64,000 nucleotides of DNA from Sympetrum striolatum (lineage: Eukaryota; Arthropoda; Insecta; Odonata; Libellulidae): contig OX388348.1 in assembly GCA_947579665.1 (NCBI GenBank), forward strand, positions 8,556,001 through 8,620,000. The letters run 5' to 3'. The translations under genes and the position numbers were made by a program. Shown piece by piece: positions 22,901-37,000 of the stretch (within the stretch, counting starts at the first letter, position 1; each line of letters starts with the position of its first letter). The notes under the pieces were generated by a model, which ran no database searches, was not told the origin of the DNA, and worked only from the letters and a program-made list of their open reading frames with translations.

Positions 22901-25900
22901 CATTTTTTTGCTTCATAAAAATACATATTCAAGTGACTTTTAATTCGATGAACCCACGCGATAAATATCAAAACGTCCTAAATAATGCGCATTTTACGAT
23001 TCTTATTTAAATTAAATGACTGTAGTAACTGTTTGGCAGTATTTATGCGTTTATTTTACGTTATGGGAATGCGTGATCACGTCCCTCACATTCAACTTCT
23101 CCTTTTTTATTTCTCTTGCTCAACCACCATCGCTTCCCTTTCTCTAAAAATCCAAATAACTAAAGATATTATCAATTATTGTAATAATAACTGATAATGG
23201 ACGAAACAAGCTAAGTCTGTTGCGGGGAATCAATTATAATAAAGGGAGATCATTTATTAATATACTAAGAGAATGTAATCCAAGCTAAAAGACCGCTTTA
23301 AGAAATAATCACAGTGATCACACTAGCTAATATCTAAATGCAAAACCGAAATATTCGATATGTTTTCATTTCGTTCACAACCATTTGCTTTTTCAGCCGA
23401 TGTGTTAAAAATGAATCTCGGCCCTGCATATCGGTTCAGTGAGCACGTTGACCAGGACTTCTTCTCCGTCTTCGCCATTTTCTTCCCATCTGTGACTGGA
23501 ATTCAAGCTGGAGCAAACATTTCGGGAGATCTAAAGGTAAGCGAAATGAGAGATATCGTGCTAACTGCCACGAAATGAGAATTAAAGAACCAACAGTATA
23601 CACGATATGTATATGTATGTACATTAACAGTAAAGAGTAATCACGGTTTAGATTTTAGATTTAGATATATACCCTGCGAGCCGCCAGAGGCGTATAGCAG
23701 GGGGTGCAATACACCACCATTATTCATTCCTACCTATTAGCATCTCTAATAGCCTGGGGAAAAAACAACCAAAAGTAATAATCCGTCCTTGCGATTACTT
23801 CCCTATAACGCTTCGTCGATGCCTCTCGGAGATCGCGTTCGCTCCTTACTGGCACTAACATTTCACTTACTTCGTCTATAAATTCTGAACGAATGAACTT
23901 ATCGAAAAGTTTCCGTCGATATTCAGATCTTCTCATCTGGAGTGAATTCCAACCGAGGGACTCTATCATCGCCGTAACGCTATAGCGTTACGGCGATGAT
24001 AGAGTCCCTCGGTATAGTATAGTATACTAGTAGTAGTAGATAGTATAGTATACTATCAAACCTGAAATCCCCGCAAACGAATCGGGCTGCTCTACGCTGT
24101 ACCATCTCTAAATCTGAGACTAAACCTACTTCGTGTGGGTCCCAAACCGCACAGCAGTATTCTAGACTCGGACGAATAAGAGAAAAGTAAGCTATTTCTT
24201 TGACTCTCGATGAGCATCCTCTCAACGTTCTACCAGTTAATCATTGCATTCTATGCGCTTTTCCTATCGCATCTCGAATATGTTCTTTAAAAGATAAGTT
24301 ACTGCTAAACGTGACTCCTAGGTATTTACACTAACTCTAATGGATGCCCTGAAGTTTGGTACTGCGCGGGAATGTTTGCGGAGTGCGTAAAACTCACGGC
24401 AACGCATTTAAAGTTGCCTGCAGTCTCACTGCAAACATAACCTGAGATAAATTCAACTTCACCAATTCATAGAAGATAATTAGTCCAAGTACTCAAGTAG
24501 CCCCGGTAGGTAGTGAATCAGCAGCATTGTTTGGTTTGGTTGGTGCCTTACTCTTCGTATCAACTACAAACTAACTGCGCGACCGCCACCATTCCATGTA
24601 GCAGAATGACAGTTAGTCAATGTTTTCAGTATAGTTTGTTATAACTTTTGTGAGTTTGTTCGCCAATGTAAGTATTGCAAATGAGAAAAATTTGATTATT
24701 TAGTTTTCATAATCTATTAATTTACTTATTAAGCCTTGGTTTAATATATCTATCAAGTATTTTATATGGTCCTGTGTAGGCTATATGCATTATAAAAATA
24801 AAATTAATACGTTCAATCTTCACTTCGTGGAAAGGTGATATATTTTCATTCTGGAGGCTATGTGGGCAAAGGACACATAGCCCCCCGAATAGCTTGACAG
24901 AATGTTCCGGCGGGATAGCTCAACGGACAGAGCACCTGACCGGCAATCGGAAGACACGGGTTCAATTCCCGGTACCGTCGGACTTTTTTCAATTCTTTTC
25001 TTCCTTGGGATTCATCCTGGCTGCACGCCATTTCGTGCAAATACCTTTACCCAATTTTCTTACATTAGCAGTACCTAGATTATCATTTAATGGACATTTT
25101 CCAGATGAAATCGGAAATGAGAATGGCATGCAATGATTAATACTAGTATAAGTAGAACAGAAGATCTGATTACCGGCGAGAACGTTTTGGTAAATTCATC
25201 GGTTCAATACTTTTAGACGCAATAAATGAAATGTTGGTCCCAGTGAAGAACGAACGCTATATCCGAGAAGCATTGATCTAACATTACAAGGTTTCCGGCC
25301 GCTTCGAAGTTGGCCGCGTCGTTTTCAGCAGACTTACGTCATCACGCAAGCATTCGATTGACTTTTCAATGCTCCATTGACCACTTTCTTCGTCAGGACC
25401 CCGCGGACGCCATTCCCAAGGGCACTCTGCTCTCTCTGCTCATCTCGATGATCTCGTACGCTGTGTTTGTGGTCTTTGCTGGAGGAGCGGCGCTCAGGGA
25501 CGCCAGTGGAAATGTCGCAGATTACGTCAACGGGACTCTTTACTCCAGCTGCGTCGAGACGAATTCTTGCAAATATGGCCTCCAAAACAGTTACTCGGTA
25601 AGTCTCCTTAAATAATGATTGTTTTCAGCAAAATCTTGTTCTCTATCTTTTTAATCAACATTAGGATATATTTGCCGTATCTTTCTGTCGCTTCACTGGT
25701 TATTCACTTTAAAAAACATATTTTTCTTAAAGATTTGTAGAGCGTGAAAAAGGATCGAATAAAATACAAATGAACTCATTTTACACTGGGATAAATCCAC
25801 AGACTGCTGATCTGTACATAGTTTACAAAGCAGTTTCACACGTGAGATCCTGCAGATAAAAGTGGTAACAACTCCTAAAATAAAAGTGGTACACCACTGT

Positions 25901-28900
25901 ACTCTGAATTTATTTCTTTGAATAAAGTTCGAGAAAGCTAAAAGCAACGCTGTATTCCTAGTGAGAAATGAAGAGCCGCTTGCAGACTCGGGTGCGGGTG
26001 AAATAAAAGAAAGAGCGAATTCTCGTGATGAACTTAGGTCGAACGTCGATTGCACGGCTTCGGAGATTTCCTTTTTCCTGTCTGATTTATTCTTAAATGT
26101 ATCTTTAATGCGCAGAAGGGTATTCCCAAAGATAAAGAACCTTTTGTGTGCAGGTGATGCAGCTGATGTCTCTGTGGGGTCCCTTCATCTACGCGGGCTG
26201 CTTCGCCGCCACCCTTTCCACAGCCCTCACCAATCTCCTCTCCGTGCCGAGACTCATCCAAGCGCTGGGGATCGACAAGATATACCCTGGTCTCATCTTT
26301 TTCTCCAAAGGGTATGGAAAGGCAGGAGAGCCGTATCGAGGATACGTGCTCACTTTCTTCATTTCATCAGCTTTCCTGCTCATAGGCAAGTGAATGTATG
26401 GCTCCAAACGACGAGGCCCACTCTGATCCGTAGTCTTCTGATTTTATACGTAATTGTAAGCAATGCCTCCGCTGAAGTGCACAATTCTCTGTAACAGTAC
26501 TTCTCACCGAGGACATCCCGTTCTTCTCGGATTATCCACCCTTTCCATTTTGCCATTCAGCAGGGGTTCGCAATTAAATACTAAAATATGTTATTTCCAT
26601 ATTCTCTTTTGGGTTTCAACTTAGAATAAAATAAACGAACTTCTGGTTTGGTGTGCAAAAAGTCCTGATAAATATCTTAGGGATCCGTGGTGGGGAAGGA
26701 CTATTCTGCAGAGTATTTTAAGCTTCAAAGACAAATAATTATTTGCTGGACCTCAAACTTTTTGCGCACCCCTTCAGTTTAAATATAAATGAAATTGAAA
26801 TTTCCCACGAACTGGAATCATTTTCAAGACAGAAGCCATTTTAGGAAAAAATATCAGTCTCAAAGTTCAATAACGATCCTCTTTAAGAAAAGAAAATTCG
26901 GAACACGGCTGTTAATAAATTAGAAGTTTAAATGCTCCAATAGCCGTTTGTCAGCGTTCCTCACCTCCTTCACAGGAAAGCTCGGATTCCAGATATTTTA
27001 AAAACTCCAAATGAATGTTTGTACAGTCCCCACCAAAAACATCGAACGGCGTAGTCGCAGCTGCATCATATTGAGGAGCTTTGAAATACTAGACTTGGCA
27101 ACTCTGGATGGCCGAGCAATAGGATTGCTCTTATTGTGAGGTCCCAGGGAATGCGATACCAGCGATTTCTGGGACTTTTTCGCTAAATAGTAAGGTATTA
27201 TACTATTTTGAAAAGGGCAGCGGCTGTAAGTTAGAAACAGATTCCTCTATATTCGTTACGAGGAGACCCAACATTTACCACCTTCATATCATTTCAAGCT
27301 CCTTCGAATATTGACGACTGCAACATATTTATATGATATATATGCCGTTCGATTTTTTTGTGGGGTACTGTACTTTTCAATAGCAATGTTGTAATCTTCA
27401 GGGGTGTACACAGCAAAATCGGTGCAGCGTATTTATGGTCTAATGGGGGTGGAGTGTTTTCTTGTGACGCAGGAGAAGAAGAAAAAGTTTGGGTGCAAGG
27501 AAGTCGGGAGGGTAGGGTTTGTAACCACCGATGATCACTATGAAGAGTTCCGATTCTACCCGGAATTCGTAAGTATATCAAAGAGGGTGCTATGGGATGA
27601 AGATGAAATTTTATGAAAGATGAAAGCATCGCAATCGAAATGTACATTTGGAGTTCTTAAATCGTCGATAGTGCGGGCCTTCCTGTTGGTCCCCGAAATC
27701 CGGCGAAGGAGGAGCAGAGCGCCGCGAGATCCTCTACTTGATGTTTGGATAGTTTCACTAGCAAAAGACCCCGGTTTAACTTCTACCTGACCACACATTT
27801 ACACCAGTACCACAATTACCGTATCCTAGGTTACAGGTAGATTACTATTACTTAATTTTTGGTACATGTGAAAGTTCGTTTACTCTTCAATACCCTTTTT
27901 ATCAATTCATGTTTAGAGTATCGTGTTAAATTATTTTCTTTGCCTCCTCTTTTAGTAGCTATTCTTAATTTTCATAACATGCTACAATACCAACAGTTAC
28001 AGAAATAAATAGTCTAATTTTAAGTCGGTAAAAGGATTAATATTTTTTTCTTTCCAATGAACAGCTCAGCTGAACGTGATAGCACCATTGATCTCCAACT
28101 TCTACTTAGCTTCATATGCCCTCATCAATTTTTGCACCTTTCACGCAGCTCTAGTTAAACCAGTTGGCTGGCGTCCTACTTTCAGGGTAAGTAGAGCTCT
28201 TCGTCAACATCATGGATGATATGTTTGTGATCTATCTCTGGTTAAATTTGATTTTTCAGGGGGGGCTCATTTGCGTCCCACACTTATTTACATACTAATT
28301 TCACACCCTAGTTCCTGGTTCTTCTTAAGTTAAGGTTGGCGTTAAGAGAAATTAGTGGTTTCAGCCACTCATTGATATGCCCGATCCTTTGAGTCACTTA
28401 CTCTACTTAGGGTATTCTAATAGTACATGTATAGTCCATTCGCGAAATGATGGTGGATGACGTCATGCGAGAGAGGAAAAAGTGGAATAGATTGGGTACT
28501 TATGACTATACTGGCTGCCTCGTGTCATGCACAGGAACCGATTTTGTTTTTGAGCAATACTTTTTTTGCCTCTCAGTAAGCTCTGCCTATTTATTCTATT
28601 GGGCTAGTCCACAGTAAACTTCAGAGTATCCGCCTCTATTTCGCGAACGGATTACACTATTAGAGAAAAAAGGATACATTTTCGAAGAGAGAAAGGGTCT
28701 ACAAACTTTTAAAGCAAATAACTTTCACAGAATCAGGCGAGGTGTAGTGGTAATCCGTACTATTCTATCTTAGATTCTTTCCTTTAAAAGCAAAACATTG
28801 TGAAGCAAGGGATTTTTGTAATTTTTATGAGCTGAAATTTAAATCACGGGGAAGTTGAAAAAATTGACACACCCCCAATTTACTCGGATTTTCACAAATT

Positions 28901-31900
28901 TAATATTATTTATTTATTTAAGATTACACTACAAGCTGGCCAGGTGGCAACGTTTGATATTCGCTATTTAACTTCTTAGCAATATGTCTATTGTTCAACT
29001 AATTGTACAACCCACGGTAATAGTATTGTTCTTTTTACCATTAATATTACTACTATTGTATAATATACTCAATACTCAAGAGCGCTCTGAAGGCTATTAA
29101 GATTTTCATCATAAACAATTATAAAAGTCTTAACACAATGAATATTATTTAACTGAGTTATCCTTTTTCCGCCTTTTTCAGACTTCCTGCATCTGATTTA
29201 TTTCGATTAGCAATTTTTTCCTCTTTCAAAAATTTCCTAATTTGTATTTCAGACAATCTACGGACATGAAATAAATGATTACTTGTCGACCAAGAATTCA
29301 ACCGAAAAACTTCCGATATTGAAAACAGTCGGCTTGCGACCCCTGGTGTGCTCTTTTTGCAATTATTTCTGATTGTCAATTCTGATTGTAACTAAATAGA
29401 CCCATTTTCGACAGTTCTACAACATGTGGCTGAGCTTGATTGGATTCGTCCTCTGCGTGGGTATAATGTTCCTCATCAATTGGGTCGCCTCTATCATCAC
29501 ACTTCTTATCATCTTCGCCCTCTACTTGGTCGTGGTGTACAGAAAACCGGGTGAGTAGTTCCCCTTAATGACGCTGCCTTTCATCCGATACCAAGCAATC
29601 CAAATCCTTGAGGAGATAATATACGTTATGAGATAGTTATCAAACAAGAAAAATTAATTCTCTTATCGACTTTGCTCTACATCTTAGGTATCTGCCACTG
29701 CGGGTGTATAATCTTGTATCTAGTATGGTGAACTTCATGAAATTTACGGTCAATACAAGTAATTCATTAATATCAGTCTTCGATATAAGTTATTTATAAA
29801 TACTACCATTGAAGTATCACTTCCTCGAAAAAGGAAACTACAATTTATGGTAACCTTATGGTTTGATGTCTTCGTTATAATTCATTGGCATCTCCGACGA
29901 TTATGTCCAAAAACAATTTTTTCTTAAGTGATGAATGAACTCTCTCCTATTGAGTAACTCGTGCAATAAATTATTACTAGTGATCGCCAAGTGGTCGAAA
30001 TATGACCGTAATTCGTTAAATTTTCAAGTTTGAACGTTATTGAGGTTCTTTTGTCAAAGAGTATACCTCTGTAATCATTGCTTATAATGTTGTTGAATTA
30101 TGTTCTAATACGTCAGCTGCGAGCGCGTACAAATACGTCATTAGGGTGTGTTGTTTGCCTCAATTCCTTACAATACGTATGACATTTTAAATGTAATGTT
30201 AGTAACAAATGATAATAAAACTATTACAGCTTGTAGTTTTATTTCTTTATACAATTAATTGTCATTCTTAATGTCTTCATTTTGTTATTGAATCTAATAA
30301 ACGCTAATAAAAATTTGACTTGATATCCATAGAAGTATAAGATATAGTATTTGGATTACATTTCAAATTTGTTTTTCAATTTAACATTTAATTTAATTCA
30401 CTTTTCAATTTAACGATTCAAAATTTCTGTGTAAACGATGTTTTTCTAAAATCTCTTTCATCATTTGCTGAATGCCCTTCATATTCGGATACATAAAATC
30501 TCAAACCAACGAACTATACTTGCTGCGCAGTTGACCATGTGCAAAAATTGGCTGCCTCAATAAAATTGCAATGTTTTCGAATGTTTGTCCTTGAGACTTA
30601 TTTATTATCATCGCAAATTCAGATATAATTGAGTTCTTTGAAAGTTAAATGGTAAGATAGTACCGGTATATGTTAAATTTATACGTGGAATCAAAATTTT
30701 CTTATTGCGCGCGGTTCCAGTTAAAACTTCACTCAATAGCATTATGATGCATACACTTGAGGCAAGAAGGTCAAATATATAAATCATTATATTATAATAG
30801 AAAGTGTTGTTATGTCTAAAAATATGTTGCCTTAATTTCAATTTCCAAAGTATATTAATTGGTTTATAGCAATAAAGTGTCCGTATCCGTACATTTCTCA
30901 TGAGACTATCTTTTCCGTGTATTCGAAGGTGAGTCGAGTTCAACAATTACCTTTATCGTTAGAAAAATCTTTATGCTCACAAAATTTCACAACATTTTCG
31001 TTCATTTTGACATATTTTTCATGATTTCGACTCGAATACGATATTCTACGACCAAAGTAAGAATTTGCGTTCAGTTTCCTTTCTTTTGATTTTAATCTCG
31101 ATTTCAATTTGACCAAATCTCGAATTCCGCTACACCAATGGCGGCTAAGGATAGTCCATTTCTGAGGTCCCATACACGGAATTCAAATTATAAAATAATC
31201 CTCAGTAAAATGCTGGCTAAAATTTGGTTAGCCTTTTACAAAGTTAACACTTGTTTATTTGTCTGTAGCAGCGTTGAATATTACCTTACAAAGAATGCCA
31301 ACAAATGAAACTCAAACGCAAAAAATCATATGATATCTGGTTATTTTGATTATATAGGAAGATAATAAGTCTAAAGTAAACATTTAGTCGAAATGTCCCC
31401 TAGAAAATGAAAAAAATGTTCACTTTTAAATATTTATACGGTGAAAATCTCATAAAAAAAACTCTTCGTGTGCTACTAATATTGATCAGATAATAAGTAG
31501 CGATTCGATTATTCATAATGTCGATAATGAATATACAAATCCCTCGAATACTCAAATACCTGCACATTCTATCTCAAATCTATTTTCAATCCGATCTCCT
31601 TAAATGCACAAACTTGCATCATATCTGTGATCTCTTTGCAGATGTTAACTGGGGCTCTTCGACTCAGGCGCAGACATATAAAAACGCCCTCACCTCCACC
31701 CTTCGGCTGACGAACATAGGAGACCACGTGAAGAACTATCGACCTCAGGTGTTGTTGCTCTCTGGTAAGCCCAGCGACAGGCCGCCTCTCGTCGACCTCT
31801 TCCATTTGGTAACCAAGAATCTATCGCTGCTCATCTGTGCCGAGGTCTCCGAGGTTGGTAACGCTTTCTCTCCTGTTCCATGGACATTTCGTTCATACAT

Positions 31901-34022
31901 TCATACCGTCGGCGAATTTTAACCGGGAATTCAGTATCCCATAAATGAATGGAGAAATATAGAATTTGCTGTATCGAGTAAAGCTGAAATACTCGTCGTT
32001 GGCAGAGAACGAAGTTTCTTTCTTCGGTTACATTTCACAGTGGGCTAGAATCGCAAAAACGGCCGTAAGGTTTTCCGAGGCGGCACTTTCCCACAGTAAT
32101 TGGAGATACGTTATACGACACTGTGAGTTGTATTTTATATCTGCACTCATTTAAAAGATGCAGGGGGTAAAATTCGACATATTTTACTGGAACGGATGAT
32201 TACCAATAGTTTTCCTATTTTTCATAGCGAAGATGGAATGCACAATTTAAAACGGTTTTGTGTAAATGGGCTTTAATTTTGCTGTAACGAATAATTGTAA
32301 CCCAGCAATTTAAACCCGTGATAGCGGATTATGAAGGGAATAACCCGCTCTTTGCAAGTCATTTTTGTATATGATATCAATATTTTTGCTTATCCATTCT
32401 TATCTCCGACCAAATTTCCTAATTATTTATTAATTAATTAACTATAAAAACTTCCATGGCGGATAGCTTCGCTAAAATATGATGGTCTATTTTAAACATA
32501 GCTTTCTATGGTACTAATTAGATTATCCATCTCCTTAAACTAGATAGCAATTCCATAAATAACATAATCGATCTCTGCTTCGTGAAAATACATAATGGAA
32601 TAACTTTCGAAAATTTGAAATTCCAATGAATTTTTATCAATAGACTCCTCAAAATTACTATTATATTATTCCCATTAGAGCTCTGATATAGAAACTGCAT
32701 TAGTAAGCTCTTAAGCAATGTCGACTACTAAACATACAAACCAAAATAAGAAGCTGTATTCCCTTCGTTTGGTACTTCCCTCTGTTTCGTCGGAAAATTA
32801 TTTATAATTTAATTCTGCTAAAGTGGTAAAGACTGCGAACGATTAAAAAGAACCCATTCCTTTAATTTCTTGAAGGAGTGTTTCGGGGTCTTCTGGAGTT
32901 GAACCCAGGATTCTCCAATAGTCAATTAGACTCTATTATAAATCTTATCAGGAAACGGATTAAATCAATTCTCTAATTCGATGATTATGAATTCTTCTGC
33001 AGGTGCGTCTCTCTCATCGGAGCAGGGCAGCGAGGAAGAGAGGGGTGAGCGATTGGCTGCAAGAGCGCAAAATCAAGTCGTTCTATTCTGTGGTGGACGG
33101 AATGGGCTTCGAAGAAGGAGCGCTGGCCCTCATTCAAGCCTCCGGAGTGGGCAAACTCAAGCCCAACATTCTCGGCATGGGATACAAGTCCACCTGGCAA
33201 ACGTGCCCTCGGTCCGAGCTAATTGGGTATTTCAACACCTTACAGTAAGTAGCAAATAAGGAACGCCTTCGTAAAAGAGTCGATAATCGTAACATCAGTC
33301 TCGTGCGTAAGTGTTACCGTCTACCATTCGGCAGATTCCTCAATATTTCCTATTCAACGCCTTCCTTAACTTCGGTAACTTACCTCGCCCTTTATTTCTT
33401 CTGCCTTTGTCTTCTCTTCTGTTTTCTCCCTTGAATTCTACCTTCGATTACTTTCTTTGGCAGTCCCTCTCCTCTCAATACTTGACCCATCCATTTTCTC
33501 TGTCGATTCAACCCAACTTTATTTTCTACGCCACACCCCTATGTGGAAGGCCTTTTCATTTCCACTTTCCTTCATTTCACACCCATATTCTAAAACACCG
33601 AAGATATTTCCAATATTTTCCTGATCCCTTAATCGAGACATTCAATTCCGTCGCAACAAACGACGCTGCCCACATATTCCTCCACCTGCTCTGGTTTTTC
33701 CCCATCCACCTTGATTATTCATTAATTATTCTTTACTTTGTCAAACTTCTAATAACCTCTCTAATGAAAACAAGAATACTCCAATTATATCTATTTCAAT
33801 AATTATTACTATTTACAAAGACACAAAACCGTTCCCTAGCCAGAAAAATCCGAATAGCCGGGATTCGAACCGGGGACCTTGGGGTTGAAGTGCTAACCAC
33901 TCCACCACTTCAGACGGCCTTCTTAATTATTTCCGTTTTACTAACGTAAATTATTATTCGGACCTCCTTCATCGCTTAGTGCATTTACCAGAATTTGTTT
34001 ACTCTTTATTACTATTTTAGTT

Positions 34023-34060
<38 letters not shown>

Positions 34061-37000
34061 GAGTAAAATGCTGCTTGCAACATACAAGCAAATGGTTAAT
34101 AGCATAACATAAATATACATACACATGCAAAGTGTCAACTATCTGCCTTCAAGGTAAAGACTCCGAAAGAATTATGAAAATTCAACCAATATGATTTAAA
34201 TGGGAGATATATTTGCCGTCCGGCATCGAACCCGGGTCTTATTGGTGATACTTACTATGCAGCACAATAGAAGATCACTATCTCTAACTATGTGTGAAAA
34301 TTCAAGCAGAAATATTGGCTGCAACTGCCTCAAACGACGTCCTACTTTTCCCTTATATTCCTTATGTGAGAAATTGTAATATGCTCTGGCATCGAACCCA
34401 GGAACATTTTGGTCTTTTCTAAATTTTTTTCTTAAACCGATTCTTAATATACATCTTCTAGCTGAGCGAGAACTTCCTATCATTTCGATAAGTGCATAAA
34501 AAAAATTAAAAAACTACCTCAACGTATTTTAAATGAGAGATGTTTGCATCGTCTTAGCATCGAACTCAGAATATTTTATGTAAAAGTCATTGATATTTTC
34601 GATAGATCATATCTGTAGGCTCCCTCGATTATTGCTTTGATTTTCGGGAATTAAAAAAAAAAACTTCCGGATAGCTGGAGAATCAAAACTCAAGGATATA
34701 TATTTTAAGTATGTATATGGATTAATTTAGAGATTTTACGAAAGGAATTAATAGAATTATGTAAATAGTATTTATTTATCAACGGAAGTGTGAAATTTGT
34801 AGAGCATCTGATTCATGAATTTGAAGGAAACATAGACACGAAAGGCGAGTGGTCAAGAAAACAAGTATTGGATTCGCGATTGAGGGTACGAGAGGCTGAA
34901 TAACCAATAACTCCTTTTCAGCGACGCATTTGATAATAGAATGGGTGTGGCTATTCTTCGCCTCGTGGACGGACTGGACTACTCAGGAGTGACTGAAGAG
35001 ATGTCTGGAGGGCCTTCCACTGATTCCCTTCCATCGCCTTCAAATGGCGACGACAGGATGAAACCCATGTTCCGCAGAATCGACTCCAGCGGAAGTCTGG
35101 AGATGCTCGAAAGATACGACTCCGACTCATCGCTTCACACGAGCGGTAAATATCAGTCCACGATAATCCGAATAGTTCGAGAATACTCAGATAATTCAAT
35201 AAACGAAATCTATAATAAGTTTAGTGATTTTTATTTACCTTTGAATGACCAAGGCTACTTTCAGATAGCAATTCAGATTAGATTCAGATAATCTCAAAAA
35301 GAATCTCAATTGCTTCGGACGCTTGACCGCTTGCATGCACTTTTCTGTCGACCGTTTGACAAAATATTAACCTCGTCCATAATACGAGTAGAACAAATAA
35401 TAATAAAAATTATCTGAGGGAATATCTCAATGTATTAATTAGAAAGACAATTTCAGCGTAAGAATCTCTAGATTCTACGATTATAATGAAGTATTTTCAC
35501 TCTATTTAAATCTCCAACCCTTTAATTAGACCTGACGCTTACTTAAACAACCCTTTGGAAAATTAAAAGAATTCTTTGAATCTCAATACCGCACGTGCTT
35601 GTTGGTTTTCGACTAAATTGGAACTTACATCGATTGATTTAACAGCCATTGCAGTTTCCAGAAAACAATTAAATTTATCGCAAAATAAAAAGAGAATTAA
35701 TTTTAAAATGACGAGCAAATAGAATGCTTGCTAATTGTGCGGAGCACCGACTTGTGACGGCATATAGGTCGTGAGAAAGTGATAGAACATTTCTAGATTT
35801 AACAACCCGAACGCTTCCAAGTTCCTATAAGTGCAATGTTCGCTCTTTATCTAAAATATGACAAATCCAAAGAAAATTAAATAAAACTGAATTCACTCCT
35901 TCACAAAGAGGCAAGAATGGATTGAGATACTGTGCAATTTGTTTACAGGTTCTACGGGAGCCGAACCAAGGACTCCAACTTCTGATAATCCTCACGATAT
36001 CCTCAAGTCGAAGAAAAAAGCTGACGCTAGGAAAATGTGAGTTCATTTCAAACGATATTGGCGATCTTTTCCTATGAATTCGATGAAATAACGACCGAAA
36101 TATTTGAAAGAAGTGCATCGAGACCAATATTTTAGCAAAATTAAATTCACTACAATTTTTCAATTCCGTTAGGAATTAAAACAACTGTGCAAAAACTGTC
36201 ATTCGTTCTTGACTTTTAGATTTGATTTTACAATTATATTATATATATATAATATATATTACAACATAAAATGGAATAAGTTTTGAACCAAAAAACTTCT
36301 ATTTTAAAGGAAGGTATTTCTATAATCAAGAAAGTCCAAGAAACAAAATATTTTTTAATTCATACAAAATTTATTTATGTTAGTAAGGGAATACCACCAA
36401 TTTAATGCCGAGACGATTTTGTTCAGGTCATTCTTTTCAAAGACTCGTGTAAACGAATTAGTGTGTTTTTCCTGGTTCATTTTACTATCAGAATCGCGGT
36501 GCATTCGTATAATAGAAATAAGTTTGATCAGTAAAAAAACGATACATTTTACATATTTTCTACAAGATATGTCATATATCCCATGGATAGTGTGTGTATT
36601 TTTCCTTGTCATGGATTCAAAGCATTTCCGCAATCATTATCTCCGTGCCTTTGATCAACGAAATACGAGATTTTGTCGCGATGCAATAAATAACTAGCAA
36701 TCGCGAAGATACTTTAGCTTTTCTCCTTGAATGGGCTAACAATATTTGTATTTGTATTTGTAGAGAGTACCCGTAATTTAACAAATGAAATAAATGCCTT
36801 CATTAGCCAACTTACGTTCCTCATTCCTGTCAATTCGCAATGAAAACCGCAATGATATATTGTTTTTAATGATATTTATTTTTTCCAGGCTTACTGCAGA
36901 CAATATCGTTTCCCCGGAAATTCTAGATAAAATGAATATCTTCCAGGAGAAGCAAGGAAACGGCACGGTGGACGTTTGGTGGCTCTACGACGACGGAGGT

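Noticed and set aside
24907..24982. Functional tRNA gene
   Set aside because: The anticodon arm is poorly paired and the invariant T before the anticodon is C. Better explained as a SINE head or pseudogene.
33311..33802. 163-codon + strand frame as a gene
   Set aside because: The opposite strand carries recognisable RT C-terminal text. The + frame is a low-complexity shadow.
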